Shown: one piece after another, positions 32,643 to 42,420 of the stretch
Layout: each line of letters opens with the position of its first letter
How positions within the stretch are numbered: position 1 is the stretch's first letter
Source: Pseudoduganella plicata
GTDB taxonomy: Bacteria > Pseudomonadota > Gammaproteobacteria > Burkholderiales > Burkholderiaceae_D
Assembly (NCBI RefSeq): GCF_004421005.1
Contig: NZ_CP038026.1
Span: 1,240,001 to 1,304,000, forward strand
Direction: 5' to 3'
DNA: 64,000 nt
Program-made: the position numbers and the translations under genes
The notes under the pieces: model-generated
The model's database searches: none
Told to the model about the DNA's origin: nothing
Seen by the model: the letters and a program-made list of their open reading frames with translations, nothing else

Positions 32643-34160
32643 TTACTTGGCCATCATTTCGCGAACACGCCGTCGCAGCTCGCGCTCGCGGCGTGCCTCA
32701 TCGCGCCAGTCTTCCGCCAAGGCTCGCCACAGCGAGATCACCATCAATACGATGACGATGGCGAACGGCAGCGCGAACAGGATGGTTGCAGTTTGCACCG
32801 CCTTGAGGCCACCGGCCAGCAGCAGGCTGATGGCGATGCCGGCGACCAGAACGCCCCAGACGATCTTGACCCAGCGCGGTGGGTTCGGGTTGCCGCTCGT
32901 GCTCATCATGCCGAGCACCAGCACCGCCGAGTCGCCCGAGGTGACGAAGAACACGAATACAAGCAGCGTGGCGACGACCGACATGATCCCGCCGAACGGC
33001 ATGGCATCGAACATCGTGAACAAGGCGGTAGCGACATCGGCCTTGACCGCGTCCGCGAGCGGCACGTGCTGCCAGATCTCCATGTGCAGGGCAGTGCCGC
33101 CGAAAATGGAAAACCACAGGAAGGCCGCCAGCGAGGGCGCCAGCACGGTGCCCAGGATGAACTCGCGTACCGTTCTTCCACGCGAGACGCGGGCAATGAA
33201 GAGTCCGACGAAAGGCGACCAGGAAATCCACCAGGCCCAGTAGAAGACGGTCCAGCTGCCTACCCAGGTGCTAGCGCGGAACGGCGTCGCCCGCAGGCTC
33301 ATCCTGATGACTTCGCTCAGGTAACTTCCCAGCGTATTGGTGAGCGTATCGATGATCGCCACGGTCGGGCCGAGCAGGAACACGGCCAGCGCAAGCAGGC
33401 CCGCGAGTCCCATGTTGAAGTTGGACAGGTAGCGGATACCCTTGTCGACGCCGGTCACGGCCGAAGTCATGTAGATGATCGCGGTGACGACGATGATCGT
33501 CACCTCGGCCGTGTCGCTGACCGCAACCCCGAATACCGCCTGCAGGCCACTGTTGATCTGCAACGCGCCAACGCCCAGTGACGCGGCCACACCGAACGCA
33601 GTGGCGACAACGGCGAGCGCATTGAATAGGCCGCCCATCGCGCGCACCGGCCGCCATGGCAGGGCACCGGTAACGGTGCTGATCAGGGGACTGCCGGCGC
33701 GGCGGTACTGAAAGAACGCGATCGACAGCGCAACGACGCTGTACACCGCCCATGGGTGGATACCCCAGTGGAAGAACACATAGCGCATCGCTGCGTTCGC
33801 CGCTTCCGGCGTGCGCTCGACGGTTCCCGGCGGCGCGGTAGCAAAATGGGAGATTGGCTCGGCGACACCCCAGAATACCAAGCCGATGCCCATCCCGGCG
33901 GCGAACAGCATGGCGAACCAGCTGCCCATGCCGAACTCCGGCTCATCGTCATCGCCACCGAGTTTCAGGTTGCCGTAACGGCTGAAGGCCACGAAGCCGG
34001 CAAACACGACCAGGCCGAGGACGACCCACAGGTAGAACCAGCCGAAGTTGCGCGTCAACGCGGCCAGCATTGCGTCGAAAACGGCGCTCATGTTCGCCGG
34101 CGCCAGGATGCCCCACAGCACGACCAACAGGATGAAGCCCGCGGACAGCAGCATTTGCAT
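32643..34160 (-). CDS. BCCT-family betaine/choline/carnitine transporter
   Basis: 505 residues with twelve predicted membrane segments. The BCCT signatures are GMGIGLVFWGVAEP near residue 90 (the Gly-rich stretch lining the substrate path) and WAWWISWSPFVGLF near 310 (Trp substrate box). The C-terminal tail is strongly basic (DEARRERELRRRVREMM), a feature linked to osmotic activation in BetP-type carriers. It is 7 bp after the MscS gene, so the two are cotranscribed. Likely substrate is glycine betaine or a relative. Confidence 0.93.
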   Translation of the reverse strand: MQMLLSAGFILLVVLWGILAPANMSAVFDAMLAALTRNFGWFYLWVVLGLVVFAGFVAFSRYGNLKLGGDDDEPEFGMGSWFAMLFAAGMGIGLVFWGVAEPISHFATAPPGTVERTPEAANAAMRYVFFHWGIHPWAVYSVVALSIAFFQYRRAGSPLISTVTGALPWRPVRAMGGLFNALAVVATAFGVAASLGVGALQINSGLQAVFGVAVSDTAEVTIIVVTAIIYMTSAVTGVDKGIRYLSNFNMGLAGLLALAVFLLGPTVAIIDTLTNTLGSYLSEVIRMSLRATPFRASTWVGSWTVFYWAWWISWSPFVGLFIARVSRGRTVREFILGTVLAPSLAAFLWFSIFGGTALHMEIWQHVPLADAVKADVATALFTMFDAMPFGGIMSVVATLLVFVFFVTSGDSAVLVLGMMSTSGNPNPPRWVKIVWGVLVAGIAISLLLAGGLKAVQTATILFALPFAIVIVLMVISLWRALAEDWRDEARRERELRRRVREMMAK

Positions 34161-34166
34161 GGGAAC

Positions 34167-35231
34167 CTACTCTTTCCGGTCGGCAGCCGCTTGCGCGCGC
34201 GCCAGATATACCGTCTGCGTCGGATACGCGAACGGGATGCCCTCCTCGGCGAAACGCTCGAACAGGGCGACATTGATGGCCTGCTGGACGTCCATATACA
34301 CGGCATACTCGGACGTCTTGACAATATATACGATCTCGAAGTCGAGCGACGACGCGCCATACGCCTTGAAGTGCGCGCGGTCGAACTGGGCCTGCGGCTG
34401 CGCCTGCACCACCTCGCGCAGGATGGCGGGAATGGCGCGCACCTGTTCCTTGCTGATCTCGTACGCGACGCCGATGCCGAACACGATGCGACGCGTCTCC
34501 ATACGCTTGTAGTTGTGGATGCGGCTGCCCAGCAGGTCGCTGTTGGAAAACACCACCTGTTCGCCGCCGAGGCCGCGAATGCGGGTGGTTTTCAGGCCCA
34601 CGTACTCGACGGTGCCGGAGATGTCATCGACGGCAATGAAGTCGCCGATCACGAATGGCTTGTCCAGCACGATCGACAGCGACGAGAACAGGTCGCCCAA
34701 CACCTTCTGCAGTGCCAGTGCCACCGCGATGCCGCCGATCCCCAGGCTGGCCACCAGGGTGGTGATGTTCACGCCGAAGTTATCGAGGATCATCAGCACG
34801 AAGATCAGCCAGACGGCCAGGCGTGCCACGAACCCCAGCGCCGCCGTCGACGTGGTACTGGCCACGTCATGGACGCTGCGACGGGTGCGGTAATGGTGGA
34901 GCCAGCCATTCACGCCGACGTCACCCCAGCGGGCCACCTGCAACAGCAGCGTCGCGATAGCCAGGCGCGTCAGCAAGGCCTCGCTCTTGTCCGGCAGGGC
35001 CAGCCAATGGGAACCAACGTACAGCCCCATGAGCAGGATGAACAGCGAGTTCGTGGCCGACAATATCTTCACGGCCAGGTCATCCAGGTAAGTCGCCGTC
35101 GCCGCCGCGAAGCGCTGCAGGCGCCGGATGACGAGGCCCTTGACGGTGTACAACACGGTCGAGACGGCGGCCGCGATGGCCAGCGCGATCGCCCAGGCGA
35201 CCGGATCGTTGCCGAATATAATGTAATGCAT
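34167..35231 (-). CDS. MscS-family small-conductance mechanosensitive channel
   Basis: 354 residues with four to five N-terminal hydrophobic segments. The pore-lining TM3 and following beta domain are visible as LGIGGIAVALALQKVLGDLFSSL near residue 170 (key pattern G-x-x-G-x-A-x-A-L-x-Q) and DKPFVIGDFI. The cytoplasmic vestibule follows with a charged C-terminus. It would release solutes on hypo-osmotic shock. It lies 32 bp downstream of ggpPS and 7 bp upstream of the BCCT gene, giving an operon that covers synthesis, uptake and emergency release of solutes. Confidence 0.92.
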   Translation of the reverse strand: MHYIIFGNDPVAWAIALAIAAAVSTVLYTVKGLVIRRLQRFAAATATYLDDLAVKILSATNSLFILLMGLYVGSHWLALPDKSEALLTRLAIATLLLQVARWGDVGVNGWLHHYRTRRSVHDVASTTSTAALGFVARLAVWLIFVLMILDNFGVNITTLVASLGIGGIAVALALQKVLGDLFSSLSIVLDKPFVIGDFIAVDDISGTVEYVGLKTTRIRGLGGEQVVFSNSDLLGSRIHNYKRMETRRIVFGIGVAYEISKEQVRAIPAILREVVQAQPQAQFDRAHFKAYGASSLDFEIVYIVKTSEYAVYMDVQQAINVALFERFAEEGIPFAYPTQTVYLARAQAAADRKE

Positions 35232-35263
35232 GCTTCCTTTCCCGATGCGTCAGAAGGGGCGGC

Positions 35264-37549
35264 TCAGGCCGCCCGGACGTCGTCCTGCGTGTGTGCGCCC
35301 AGCACGGCCGCGTCCACCGCCGCGATGAAGCCCCGGCCCCAACGCTCGACGTCGTGCTCGGCCGTGATCATTGCCATGCGCGCAGTACGATAGGCCCGCT
35401 CGTCCTCCCCCATGGTCAGTGCCTGGTGCAGCGAGGCGGTCATGGCGTTCGCATCGTAGGGATTGGTCAGCACGGCGCCGTGCAGTTCGACCGCCGCGCC
35501 GGCGAATTCGGACAGCACCAGCACACCCGAGCCGCCGCTGGCCTTGCGGGCGGCGATGAATTCCTTGGCGACGAGGTTCAGGCCGTCGCGCAGCGGCGTG
35601 ATCCAGGCGATATCGCAGGCGGCGTAGTGCGCCAGCACTTCCTCGAACGGCAGCGAGCGGTAGAAGTAGCGCACCGGCACCCAGTTCAGGGTCGAGAAGC
35701 GGCCGTTGATGCGGCCCACCGTGCGGTCCACCTCGACACGCAGGCTTTCATAGATTTCCATGCCGGGCGCGGCCGGCGTGATGATGTTCAGCAGGGTGAC
35801 CTTGCCGATGTGTTCGGGGTGCTGTTCCAGCAGCCGCTCGAAGGCCTGCAGCTTCTCGAGCGTGCCCTTGACGTAGTCGAGCCGCTCGATCGAGACGATC
35901 CCCGTGGCGCTGCCCAGGTAGTCGCGGATCGCCGCCGCCTGTTCGCGCACGGCCGGGCTGGCCACGATGCGTTCGATCAGCGCCACGTCGGTCCCGACCG
36001 GATGCGCGCCCAGGCGCACCTGCCGGCCGCCGACGGCGATGCCCGTCGTCATGGTGTCGATGCCCAACGCACAGCCATAGGTCAGGAAGCGCGGCGCGCA
36101 TGGCACCGTGCCCAGCACATCCAGTGGCGCATGCGAGCGCACGGCGTCGACGAAATTCTCGACGTAGCGCGGGATATGGAAGCCGACGTAGTCGCACTGC
36201 AGCAGGCTGCCGATGATCTCGCGCCGCCACGGCAGGATATTGAACACGTCGCTGGCCGGGAACGCCGTGTGATGGAAGAACGCGATGCGCAGGTCCGGCC
36301 GCAGCGGCCGCAGGAACGACGGCACCATCCACAGGTTGTAGTCATGCACCCAGACCAGCGCCCCTTCGCCCGCTTCGCGCGCGGTCTGCTCGGCGAACAG
36401 CTGGTTCACTTCCAGGAAGCGCTCCCAGTGGGCCTGCTCGAATTCGGCCTTGTCGGGGAAGCCGAAGATGATCGGCCAGAACGCCTCTTTCGAGAACTTC
36501 TTGTAGAAAATGTCGATATCGTCGCCTGTCAGGGCTACACGCGCGGCCTGAAGCCGCGGATAGCGTTCCGGATCGATCGCCACGTGCGGCACGAAACCGG
36601 CCGGCTGCCGGCTTTCCTGCTGGGACCACGCCACCCAGGAACCGGAGCGCTCGCCCGCAAAAAAGCGCAGCAAGGTGGGCATGATGCCGTTCGGACTGCG
36701 CGGGCGCCGGTGCCGCACCACGCCGTCCTCCAGCACTTCGTCGTAAGGCAGGCGGTGGTACACCATCACGAGCTCGGCGCCATCGCGCACCGCCGGCAGG
36801 CTGCCTGGGCCCGCTTGGTGCGCCAGCGCGCCATGATACGCCAGCCCTTCGAGGATGCCGGCGCAGCCCTCGCCCTCGGCGATGTGCACCTGCGGCCACT
36901 TGCCGACCCGCTCGACCAGCGCCGGCTCGGCATGGCCCACCACGACGCCACGCAGCCCGGTCTCGTACATCGACAGGTCGTTCAGTGTGTCGCCGGCAAC
37001 GACAATGGTGGCCGGGTCGAAGCCGGCTGCCTGCGTCAGGCGCAACAGGGCCTGGCCCTTGCTCACGCCGCGCGGCAGTACGTCGAGGTAACAGCCGGCC
37101 GACAGCAGCAGGTCGCATCCGAGCGCATCGACCGCCGCACGCAGTGCCGGCGTCACGACCTCCTCGCTGGCCAGGAAGGAGCAGCGCCGCTCCTGCGGCA
37201 CGCTCTGGCGGCGCAGCCCGAACCCGGCCAGCGCCTTCAGCACGGCCTGGGAACCGGGCCAGCGCGCCGCCACCTCGGCCTGGATGGCGTCGACAGGACG
37301 CAGGTCTGCGTCAACCACCGTGGCGCCAACGTCGGCGATGATGTAGTCCGGCTTGGGAATGGTCGGGTCGCTCAGCAAAGGCAGTATCGACTCGAGGCCG
37401 CGGCCGGTTACGAACACCAGGCGCACGCCCGGCCGTGCCTGGGAAAACAGTTCGCGCACCTGGCGCCGGGCCTCGAGGCCACCGGCCAGCAGGGTACCGT
37501 CGAGGTCCGTGGCCAGTACGAAACGATCCGGATGGGGCGTGGCACCCAT
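35264..37549 (-). CDS. ggpPS: Bifunctional glucosylglycerol-phosphate synthase/phosphatase (HAD-GT20 fusion)
   Basis: 761 residues. Residues 1 to about 260 are a HAD phosphatase with DLDGT (Asp15, Asp17) and [16 protein letters not shown]. Residues about 275-750 are a GT20 glycosyltransferase. The GT20 half reads HDYNLW and [18 protein letters not shown] where trehalose-6-phosphate synthases have HDYHL and F.H.PFP.PE.F; from memory this is diagnostic of GgpS. Phosphatase-first fusions occur in Pseudomonas and Stenotrophomonas GgpPS, so synthesis of the compatible solute glucosylglycerol from ADP-glucose and glycerol-3-phosphate is proposed. A trehalose enzyme is the alternative. No good ribosome site precedes ATG 37549. 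Confidence 0.75.
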   Translation of the reverse strand: MGATPHPDRFVLATDLDGTLLAGGLEARRQVRELFSQARPGVRLVFVTGRGLESILPLLSDPTIPKPDYIIADVGATVVDADLRPVDAIQAEVAARWPGSQAVLKALAGFGLRRQSVPQERRCSFLASEEVVTPALRAAVDALGCDLLLSAGCYLDVLPRGVSKGQALLRLTQAAGFDPATIVVAGDTLNDLSMYETGLRGVVVGHAEPALVERVGKWPQVHIAEGEGCAGILEGLAYHGALAHQAGPGSLPAVRDGAELVMVYHRLPYDEVLEDGVVRHRRPRSPNGIMPTLLRFFAGERSGSWVAWSQQESRQPAGFVPHVAIDPERYPRLQAARVALTGDDIDIFYKKFSKEAFWPIIFGFPDKAEFEQAHWERFLEVNQLFAEQTAREAGEGALVWVHDYNLWMVPSFLRPLRPDLRIAFFHHTAFPASDVFNILPWRREIIGSLLQCDYVGFHIPRYVENFVDAVRSHAPLDVLGTVPCAPRFLTYGCALGIDTMTTGIAVGGRQVRLGAHPVGTDVALIERIVASPAVREQAAAIRDYLGSATGIVSIERLDYVKGTLEKLQAFERLLEQHPEHIGKVTLLNIITPAAPGMEIYESLRVEVDRTVGRINGRFSTLNWVPVRYFYRSLPFEEVLAHYAACDIAWITPLRDGLNLVAKEFIAARKASGGSGVLVLSEFAGAAVELHGAVLTNPYDANAMTASLHQALTMGEDERAYRTARMAMITAEHDVERWGRGFIAAVDAAVLGAHTQDDVRAA

Positions 37550-37752
37550 TGTGGGGGATTTGCAAGGGTCATCGTCTTTCGTCCTTTCAGAGCGATGTGC
37601 TCGGCGCCGCTTGCGCCGACCTGTGGATGCAGCGGCCTCGGCCGCTGCAAGGCGAACACAATCGGATGCGCGCGGCGCATCGACGATTGCCAGGAGAGAG
37701 ATTGCTGCAGAATTCTAGCTTCAACTGATGGCAAGGCTGCCAACCAGGCTGT

Positions 37753-37795
37753 ATTGTAGCGAAATAAAAGCATTTCTCCAAATGTAAATGCTTTT
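37753..37795 (-). promoter_or_regulatory. Promoter and inverted-repeat operator of the ggpPS operon
   Basis: On the minus strand, TTGGAG (37781-37776) and TACAAT (37758-37753) are separated by 17 nt, a good sigma70 arrangement about 200 bp before ggpPS. A perfect 10-bp inverted repeat (AAAAGCATTT at 37766-37775, AAATGCTTTT at 37786-37795) brackets the -35 element. A dimeric regulator bound there would control promoter access. Confidence 0.55.
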
Positions 37796-37805
37796 TATGC
37801 AATCA

Positions 37806-37990
37806 ACGGTGCGCCCTCCCATCCCAGCGGAACTGCCTGACGACGACACCGTGGCTGGTGCCGTGGTCGGACTGCCATGCCAGCAGGTAGCCGTTGTCCT
37901 GTTCGGCCCCTGGTCTGCCGCCCGGCGAGCGAGCGATGCCGCAGGCATTGCCCGGGGTACGTTCCAGCGTCGGCCGGGACCGTCATCATG
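37806..37990 (-). pseudogene. Possible 3' remnant of a repeat-type secreted protein
   Basis: On the minus strand one frame ends with QDNGYLLAWQSDHGTSHG and VVVRQFRWDG before a stop at 37806. This pattern resembles the beta-propeller-like repeats of large secreted calcium-binding proteins. No start or upstream body is present, so it looks like a decayed fragment. Confidence 0.3.
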
Positions 37991-38187
37991 TCCGGGCTGA
38001 TGTACCTTAATACCTGCCCGGCCGACCACGTGTTCTTCAGTTAAACCCGGCCTTCATGGCCCTCATCATGGGTGCCACGAAGGCCGTCGGCATGCGCGCA
38101 GCCATGTGGAAGGTGAACCCGAATATGGCAGTCAATATCGGCATCCCGCTGACCAGCGCAGCACGCCTCCCCGTGTCGCTGTAGCTG

Positions 38188-38379
38188 GTGCGCAGCCAAA
38201 CCACGGTGGACGACGGGGCATACATGCGCGATTCCTCATCACTCCATCGCCATCCTGAACAGCGCGCCCGCATCGTCGGCCCGCGCGTGCGCAAGCTTAC
38301 CGACGGGATCATTGCTGCACAGAGGAAGGAGATCGGTGAAATGAAGGAATACATCGACGATCTCGAAGCAAGACGCTGA
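38188..38379 (+). pseudogene. C-terminal remnant of a DUF305 protein
   Basis: The segment ending VRKLTDGIIAAQRKEIGEMKEYIDD matches the last helices of DUF305 (ferritin-like, often metal-stress linked) proteins: the pattern is V-R-x-L-x-x-x-I-I-A-A-Q-x-x-E-I-x-x-M. The His-rich N-terminal half (HH motifs) is missing, and sequence upstream does not form the rest of the domain in any frame. It is a decayed fragment in a 1-kb stretch (37550-38620) with no intact gene. Confidence 0.45.
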
Positions 38380-38622
38380 CCTGCCCGGCCATCGAAATGT
38401 CCGAGGAAATCGCGGATTCTCATCAGCAACGCTGGGCGACATCGACGCGGTCATCCTGAAGCCGACGTCAGCCTTGCGGTGGTGCCGGCCAGCCAGGCCG
38501 GCAACCGCTCGGCATACGTGGCCCTGCTGAAGGCGCAACGATAGGCCTGCGCGACACGGGCCGCTTCGCGCTGGGCGCCATGAGTCTGCCAGCAGACCGC
38601 CGGGGAGCGTGCCCGGCGCCCT

Positions 38623-39843
38623 TCAGGTGGTTTCCTTCGCAGGGCCGGATTCGAAGTCCATCGTGTCGGGATCGGGATCGGACGGCAACGGTGCCCCGGC
38701 CAGCTTGAGCCATGCAAAACCGATGACGCCTGCGGCGCAGGAGGCCACGAGGATGGCGATCTTCGATGCGTCGATCAGGCCAGCCTGGCCGGTAAATGCC
38801 AGGTTGGTGATGAAGATCGACATCGTGAAGCCGATACCGCCGAGCAGCCCCGCTCCCAAAATATGACGCCAGCCAAGATCCAGGGGAAGCCGGCACAGCC
38901 CGGCGGCCACCGCGATAAAACTGAACAGCACGATACCGACTGGTTTTCCGACCAACAAGCCGAGGAAAATGCCGACGCTGTTGGCAGACAGCAGCTCCTG
39001 GGCCCAGCCCGTGCCGATCAGGATGCCGGTGTTCGCCAGGGCAAAAATGGGCAGGATCAGGAACGCGACGGGCTTGTGCAGCAAATGCTCCAGGCGATGC
39101 GACGGCGAGGTGGCGTCGTCCTCCAGCGCCGAATAGGGAATGGCAAAGGCCAGCAGCACGCCCGAGATGGTCGCATGCACGCCCGATTTCAACATCAGGA
39201 ACCACATGAGGGCGCCGAGCAGCAGGTACGGCCACAGCGCGGCAACGCGCATCAGGCGGTTCATCGCCAGCAGCGCCGCAAATACGGCCAGCGCGCCTGC
39301 CAGGTAGCCGATCGACAGCTGCGCGGTATAGAACAGCGCAATCACGACAATGGCACCGAGGTCGTCCATCACGGCCAGCGCGGTCAGGAATATCTTGAGC
39401 GAGGCCGGCACCCGGCGCCCAAGCAACGCCAGTACGCCCAGCGCAAACGCGATGTCGGTCGCCATCGGGATGCCGATGCCTGCCTGCGTAGGCGTGCCAT
39501 GATTCATCAGGAAGTGAATGCCGGCGGGCAGCACAATTCCGCCCGCCGCCGCCAGGATCGGTAGCAAGGCGTTCCTGAAGTCCGACAGCTCTCCGTTGTA
39601 GAGTTCGCGCTCGAGTTCGAGGCCGATCAGCAGGAAGAAGATCGCCATCAATGCATCGTTGATCCAAAGCTCGACAGTGAGTCCCGCGACCGGCAGGTGC
39701 CAGAAATGCCGGTAAGATTCGCCCCACGGCGAATTTGCCAACGCCAGCGAGGCCAGCGTGCACAGGATCAGAACGATGCCCCCGGCCTTGCCGGAATTGG
39801 CAAATTGCGTGAAGGATTTCGATAGACGCTTTTCGATACGCAC
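38623..39843 (-). CDS. nhaA: Na+/H+ antiporter NhaA
   Basis: 406 residues, twelve membrane segments. The ion-site aspartates are visible: ATDIAFALG near residue 130 (E. coli Asp133 equivalent) and AVMDDLGAIVVIALF near 160 (Asp163/Asp164). The N-terminal pattern (NSPWGESYRHFW, WINDALMAIFFLLIGLELERE) is standard NhaA. It exports Na+ or Li+ in exchange for protons. A structured leader ending in a T-run precedes it, and it follows the osmotic block spatially, extending the theme of salt adaptation. Confidence 0.96.
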   Translation of the reverse strand: MRIEKRLSKSFTQFANSGKAGGIVLILCTLASLALANSPWGESYRHFWHLPVAGLTVELWINDALMAIFFLLIGLELERELYNGELSDFRNALLPILAAAGGIVLPAGIHFLMNHGTPTQAGIGIPMATDIAFALGVLALLGRRVPASLKIFLTALAVMDDLGAIVVIALFYTAQLSIGYLAGALAVFAALLAMNRLMRVAALWPYLLLGALMWFLMLKSGVHATISGVLLAFAIPYSALEDDATSPSHRLEHLLHKPVAFLILPIFALANTGILIGTGWAQELLSANSVGIFLGLLVGKPVGIVLFSFIAVAAGLCRLPLDLGWRHILGAGLLGGIGFTMSIFITNLAFTGQAGLIDASKIAILVASCAAGVIGFAWLKLAGAPLPSDPDPDTMDFESGPAKETT

Positions 39844-39892
39844 TGGAATTCCCCATCAAATGGACCACGTCGGCGCGGTCGCGTTATTCACG

Positions 39893-39955
39893 AATAAAAA
39901 AGCCCGTGGAAGGGCAAAGGCTCGCGCCTGCTGAATCGGACTTGCCTATCGGGCT
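39893..39955 (-). ncRNA. Structured nhaA leader RNA with terminator-like 3' end (candidate cation riboswitch)
   Basis: Read on the minus strand, the leader folds into three nested stems: AGCCCG/CGGGCU, GGCAA/UUGCC and AGGC/GCCU capped by a GCGA (GNRA) tetraloop. The first and second stems are joined by an AUA/CUUCCA internal loop, and a 12-nt bulge (GUCCGAUUCAGC) lies on the 5' side only. The outer stem is followed at once by UUUUUAUU, 50 nt before the start codon. This looks like an attenuator. nhaA-I/II motif RNAs (Li+/Na+ sensors) are known upstream of nhaA, but membership was not tested. Confidence 0.6.
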
Positions 39956-40313
39956 GCGCGGCACCGGCGCACACGGCATGGCACCGCCGCGCGGCGCGGC
40001 CGCCAGCGCGTGAAACCGGGATAAGCCAGGGCGAACAGAACAATGCGCAACGAAGTACGCAAAGGCATCGGGTAAAGCTGAAAGCCGAAAAGGTTGAGCA
40101 CCGTGAGGGCGCGCGAACACTGCGAGGCGGCCCGACTATCGCGCGTCCTGTCATGCCAGCAAGGACATCATCACCCTTGCCGACATCATAACGTATCTTT
40201 GCACCCGTCGAGACTCGCGCCTGCATGTCAGCCCGTCAGCAGGCCGTCGACGATGTGCACAGCCGTAGTGGCGTCGCCAACGACGTCAACCGATGAGCGA
40301 GCCCGTCGGGCCC
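39956..40313. other. Region upstream of the nhaA leader
   Basis: About 360 bp between the flhA stop and the leader hairpin. It must contain the nhaA promoter but no sigma70 pair stands out. No intact gene is seen. Confidence 0.4.
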
Positions 40314-42404
40314 CTACCCCACCGTCCCGATAATCGACACTTCCCGATTCTCAGGCACCTCGTTATACGACAGCACATGCAACCCCGGCGCGAACAGGCG
40401 CGCGTACCGGGCCAGCAGCGGCCGGATCTGCGGCAGCACCAGCAGCACGGGCGGCGTGGAGGCCTGCTTCATCTGTTCGCGCGCCACCGGCATGTTCACT
40501 TGCAGCTGCGCCAGCAGGTGCGGGTCGATCGGGTAGTTGTCCAGCACCACCTTGCCGCTCTGGCGGGCCTGGTTGAGGGAGCCCAGCAGCATGTTTTCCA
40601 GCTCGCCGCCCAGGTTAAAGGCGAGCATTTCCTTCTTCTGGCCGAACAGGCTGGAGACGATCTGGCGGCGCAGCGCGCAGCGGATTTCGGCTGCCAGCAG
40701 GATCGGGTCCTTCGTCGTTTCGGCGCTGTCCAGCAGCGTTGTCGCGATCGGGATGATGTCCTTCAGCGAGACGTTTTCCGCCAGCAGCACGCGGAACACG
40801 CGCAGCAGCTGCGTGTGCGTCATGGTCTTGTCCAGCGCGGAGCCCAGCTTGGGCGACAGCGCCGTCAGGCGTTCCATCAGCGCGGCCACGTCGTCGTGGC
40901 GGAACAGCTCCGGCAGGTATTCGCGGATCAGCTTCGACACGTGCGTGGCGATGGCGCTGGGGGCTTCCACGACCTGGTAGCCCATGCCCAGCGCCTGCGC
41001 CTTGTCGGTTGGTTCGATCCAGACGACGGGCATGCCGTACGCCGGTTCGACGCCGGGAATGCCGTCCACCTGGCCATACAGGTTCGGCGATGGGATCGCC
41101 ATCAGCCGGTCCGGGAACACTTCCGCATGGGCGATCGCGGCGCCGCCCAGCACGACGGAGTATTGCGACGGTTTCAGACCCAGGTCGTCGCGCACGCCGA
41201 TCGGCGGCAGCACCATGCCCATCGCCTCGGACAGGCTCTGGCGCACGCCGCGGATACGCTTCGTCAGCACCTCGCCCTGCGCCTTGTCGATCATCCCCAC
41301 CAGCTTGTAGCCCAGCAGCACCTGCAGCGGATGCACGACGGGCAGGCTTTGCCACTCCAGTTCCGGCGTCTTCTCTTCCGACAGCGCTGCCTGGATCGCT
41401 TCGATCTGCTTGGTATCCGGCGGCGCCACGGCACGCTGCGTCATCCGGTAGCCGGCATACCCCAGCGCGCCCGCGAACGACAGGAACGGCAGCCACGGCA
41501 TGCCCGGCACGATGCCCAGCACCACCATCAGGCCGGCGGCCGAGAACAGCACGTTCGGGTTGGCCAGCAGCTGCGTGCTGACCTGGTCTTCGAAGTCGCC
41601 CGCATCCGAGATGCGCGTAACGATGATCGCCGCGGCCGCGGACAGCAGCAGCGCCGGAATCTGGGCCACCAGACCGTCGCCAATCGTCAGCAGCGCGTAC
41701 TGGCGGAATGCGTCGCCGAAGCTCATGTCCTGCATCAGCGCGCCGATGGCGACGCCGCCGACCAGGTTGATGATCAGGACCAGGATCGACGCGACGGCGT
41801 CGCCGCGCACGAACTTCGAGGCACCGTCCATGGCGCCGTAGAAGTCCGCTTCCATCGCCACTTCGCGGCGGCGCAGCTGTGCCTTGTCCTGGTTGATCAG
41901 GCCCGCGTTCAGGTCCGCGTCGATGGCCATCTGCTTGCCCGGCAGTGCGTCCAGCGTGAACCTGGCCGAGACTTCCGAAATCCGTTCCGCGCCCTTCGTC
42001 ACGACGGCGAAGTTGATGATCATCAGGATGACGAACACCACCAGGCCGACAACGAAGTTGCCGCCGATGACGACGTTACCGAACGCCTCCACCACCCGCC
42101 CGGCGGCGTGCGTACCCTCGTGGCCATGCAGCAGCACCACCCGCGTCGATGCCACGTTCAGCGTCAGGCGCAGCATCGTCGTGACCAGGATCACCGTGGG
42201 GAACACGGAGAAGTCCAGCGGGCGCCTGGCCTGCACGGAGACGAGAATGACGATCAGGGCCAGCACGATATTGAACGTAAACAGCACGTCCAGCAGGATC
42301 GGCGGCAACGGCAGGATGATCATGCCCAGGATGGACATGACGAACAGCGGCGTGGCGAACTTATGGCGGCGCAATTCGGCAACGATGCGGTTCAGTGAAT
42401 TCAT
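40314..42404 (-). CDS. flhA: Flagellar type III export gate protein FlhA (lateral/Flag-2 type)
   Basis: 696 residues. Eight N-terminal membrane segments (residues about 15-310) surround the conserved FHIPEP-type cytoplasmic loop (RRREVAMEADFYGAMDGASKF near 160; key residues E-A-D-F-Y-G-A-M-D-G-A-x-K-F). The C-terminal half is the soluble nonameric ring that docks export chaperones. It is last in the minus-strand operon fliMNPQR-flhBA, starting 16 bp after flhB. FlhF and FlhG genes, which usually follow flhA in polar systems, are absent, consistent with a lateral system. Confidence 0.95.
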   Translation of the reverse strand: MNSLNRIVAELRRHKFATPLFVMSILGMIILPLPPILLDVLFTFNIVLALIVILVSVQARRPLDFSVFPTVILVTTMLRLTLNVASTRVVLLHGHEGTHAAGRVVEAFGNVVIGGNFVVGLVVFVILMIINFAVVTKGAERISEVSARFTLDALPGKQMAIDADLNAGLINQDKAQLRRREVAMEADFYGAMDGASKFVRGDAVASILVLIINLVGGVAIGALMQDMSFGDAFRQYALLTIGDGLVAQIPALLLSAAAAIIVTRISDAGDFEDQVSTQLLANPNVLFSAAGLMVVLGIVPGMPWLPFLSFAGALGYAGYRMTQRAVAPPDTKQIEAIQAALSEEKTPELEWQSLPVVHPLQVLLGYKLVGMIDKAQGEVLTKRIRGVRQSLSEAMGMVLPPIGVRDDLGLKPSQYSVVLGGAAIAHAEVFPDRLMAIPSPNLYGQVDGIPGVEPAYGMPVVWIEPTDKAQALGMGYQVVEAPSAIATHVSKLIREYLPELFRHDDVAALMERLTALSPKLGSALDKTMTHTQLLRVFRVLLAENVSLKDIIPIATTLLDSAETTKDPILLAAEIRCALRRQIVSSLFGQKKEMLAFNLGGELENMLLGSLNQARQSGKVVLDNYPIDPHLLAQLQVNMPVAREQMKQASTPPVLLVLPQIRPLLARYARLFAPGLHVLSYNEVPENREVSIIGTVG

Positions 42405-42420
42405 GACGGCGAAACCTCAC

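Noticed and set aside
38037..38429. 130-codon minus-strand frame between ggpPS and nhaA as a gene
   Set aside because: Overlaps the DUF305 remnant on the other strand, lacks a ribosome site and shows no recognised family.
40293..42398. 701-codon plus-strand open frame opposite flhA
   Set aside because: Antisense shadow; no recognisable domain, while flhA is unmistakable.
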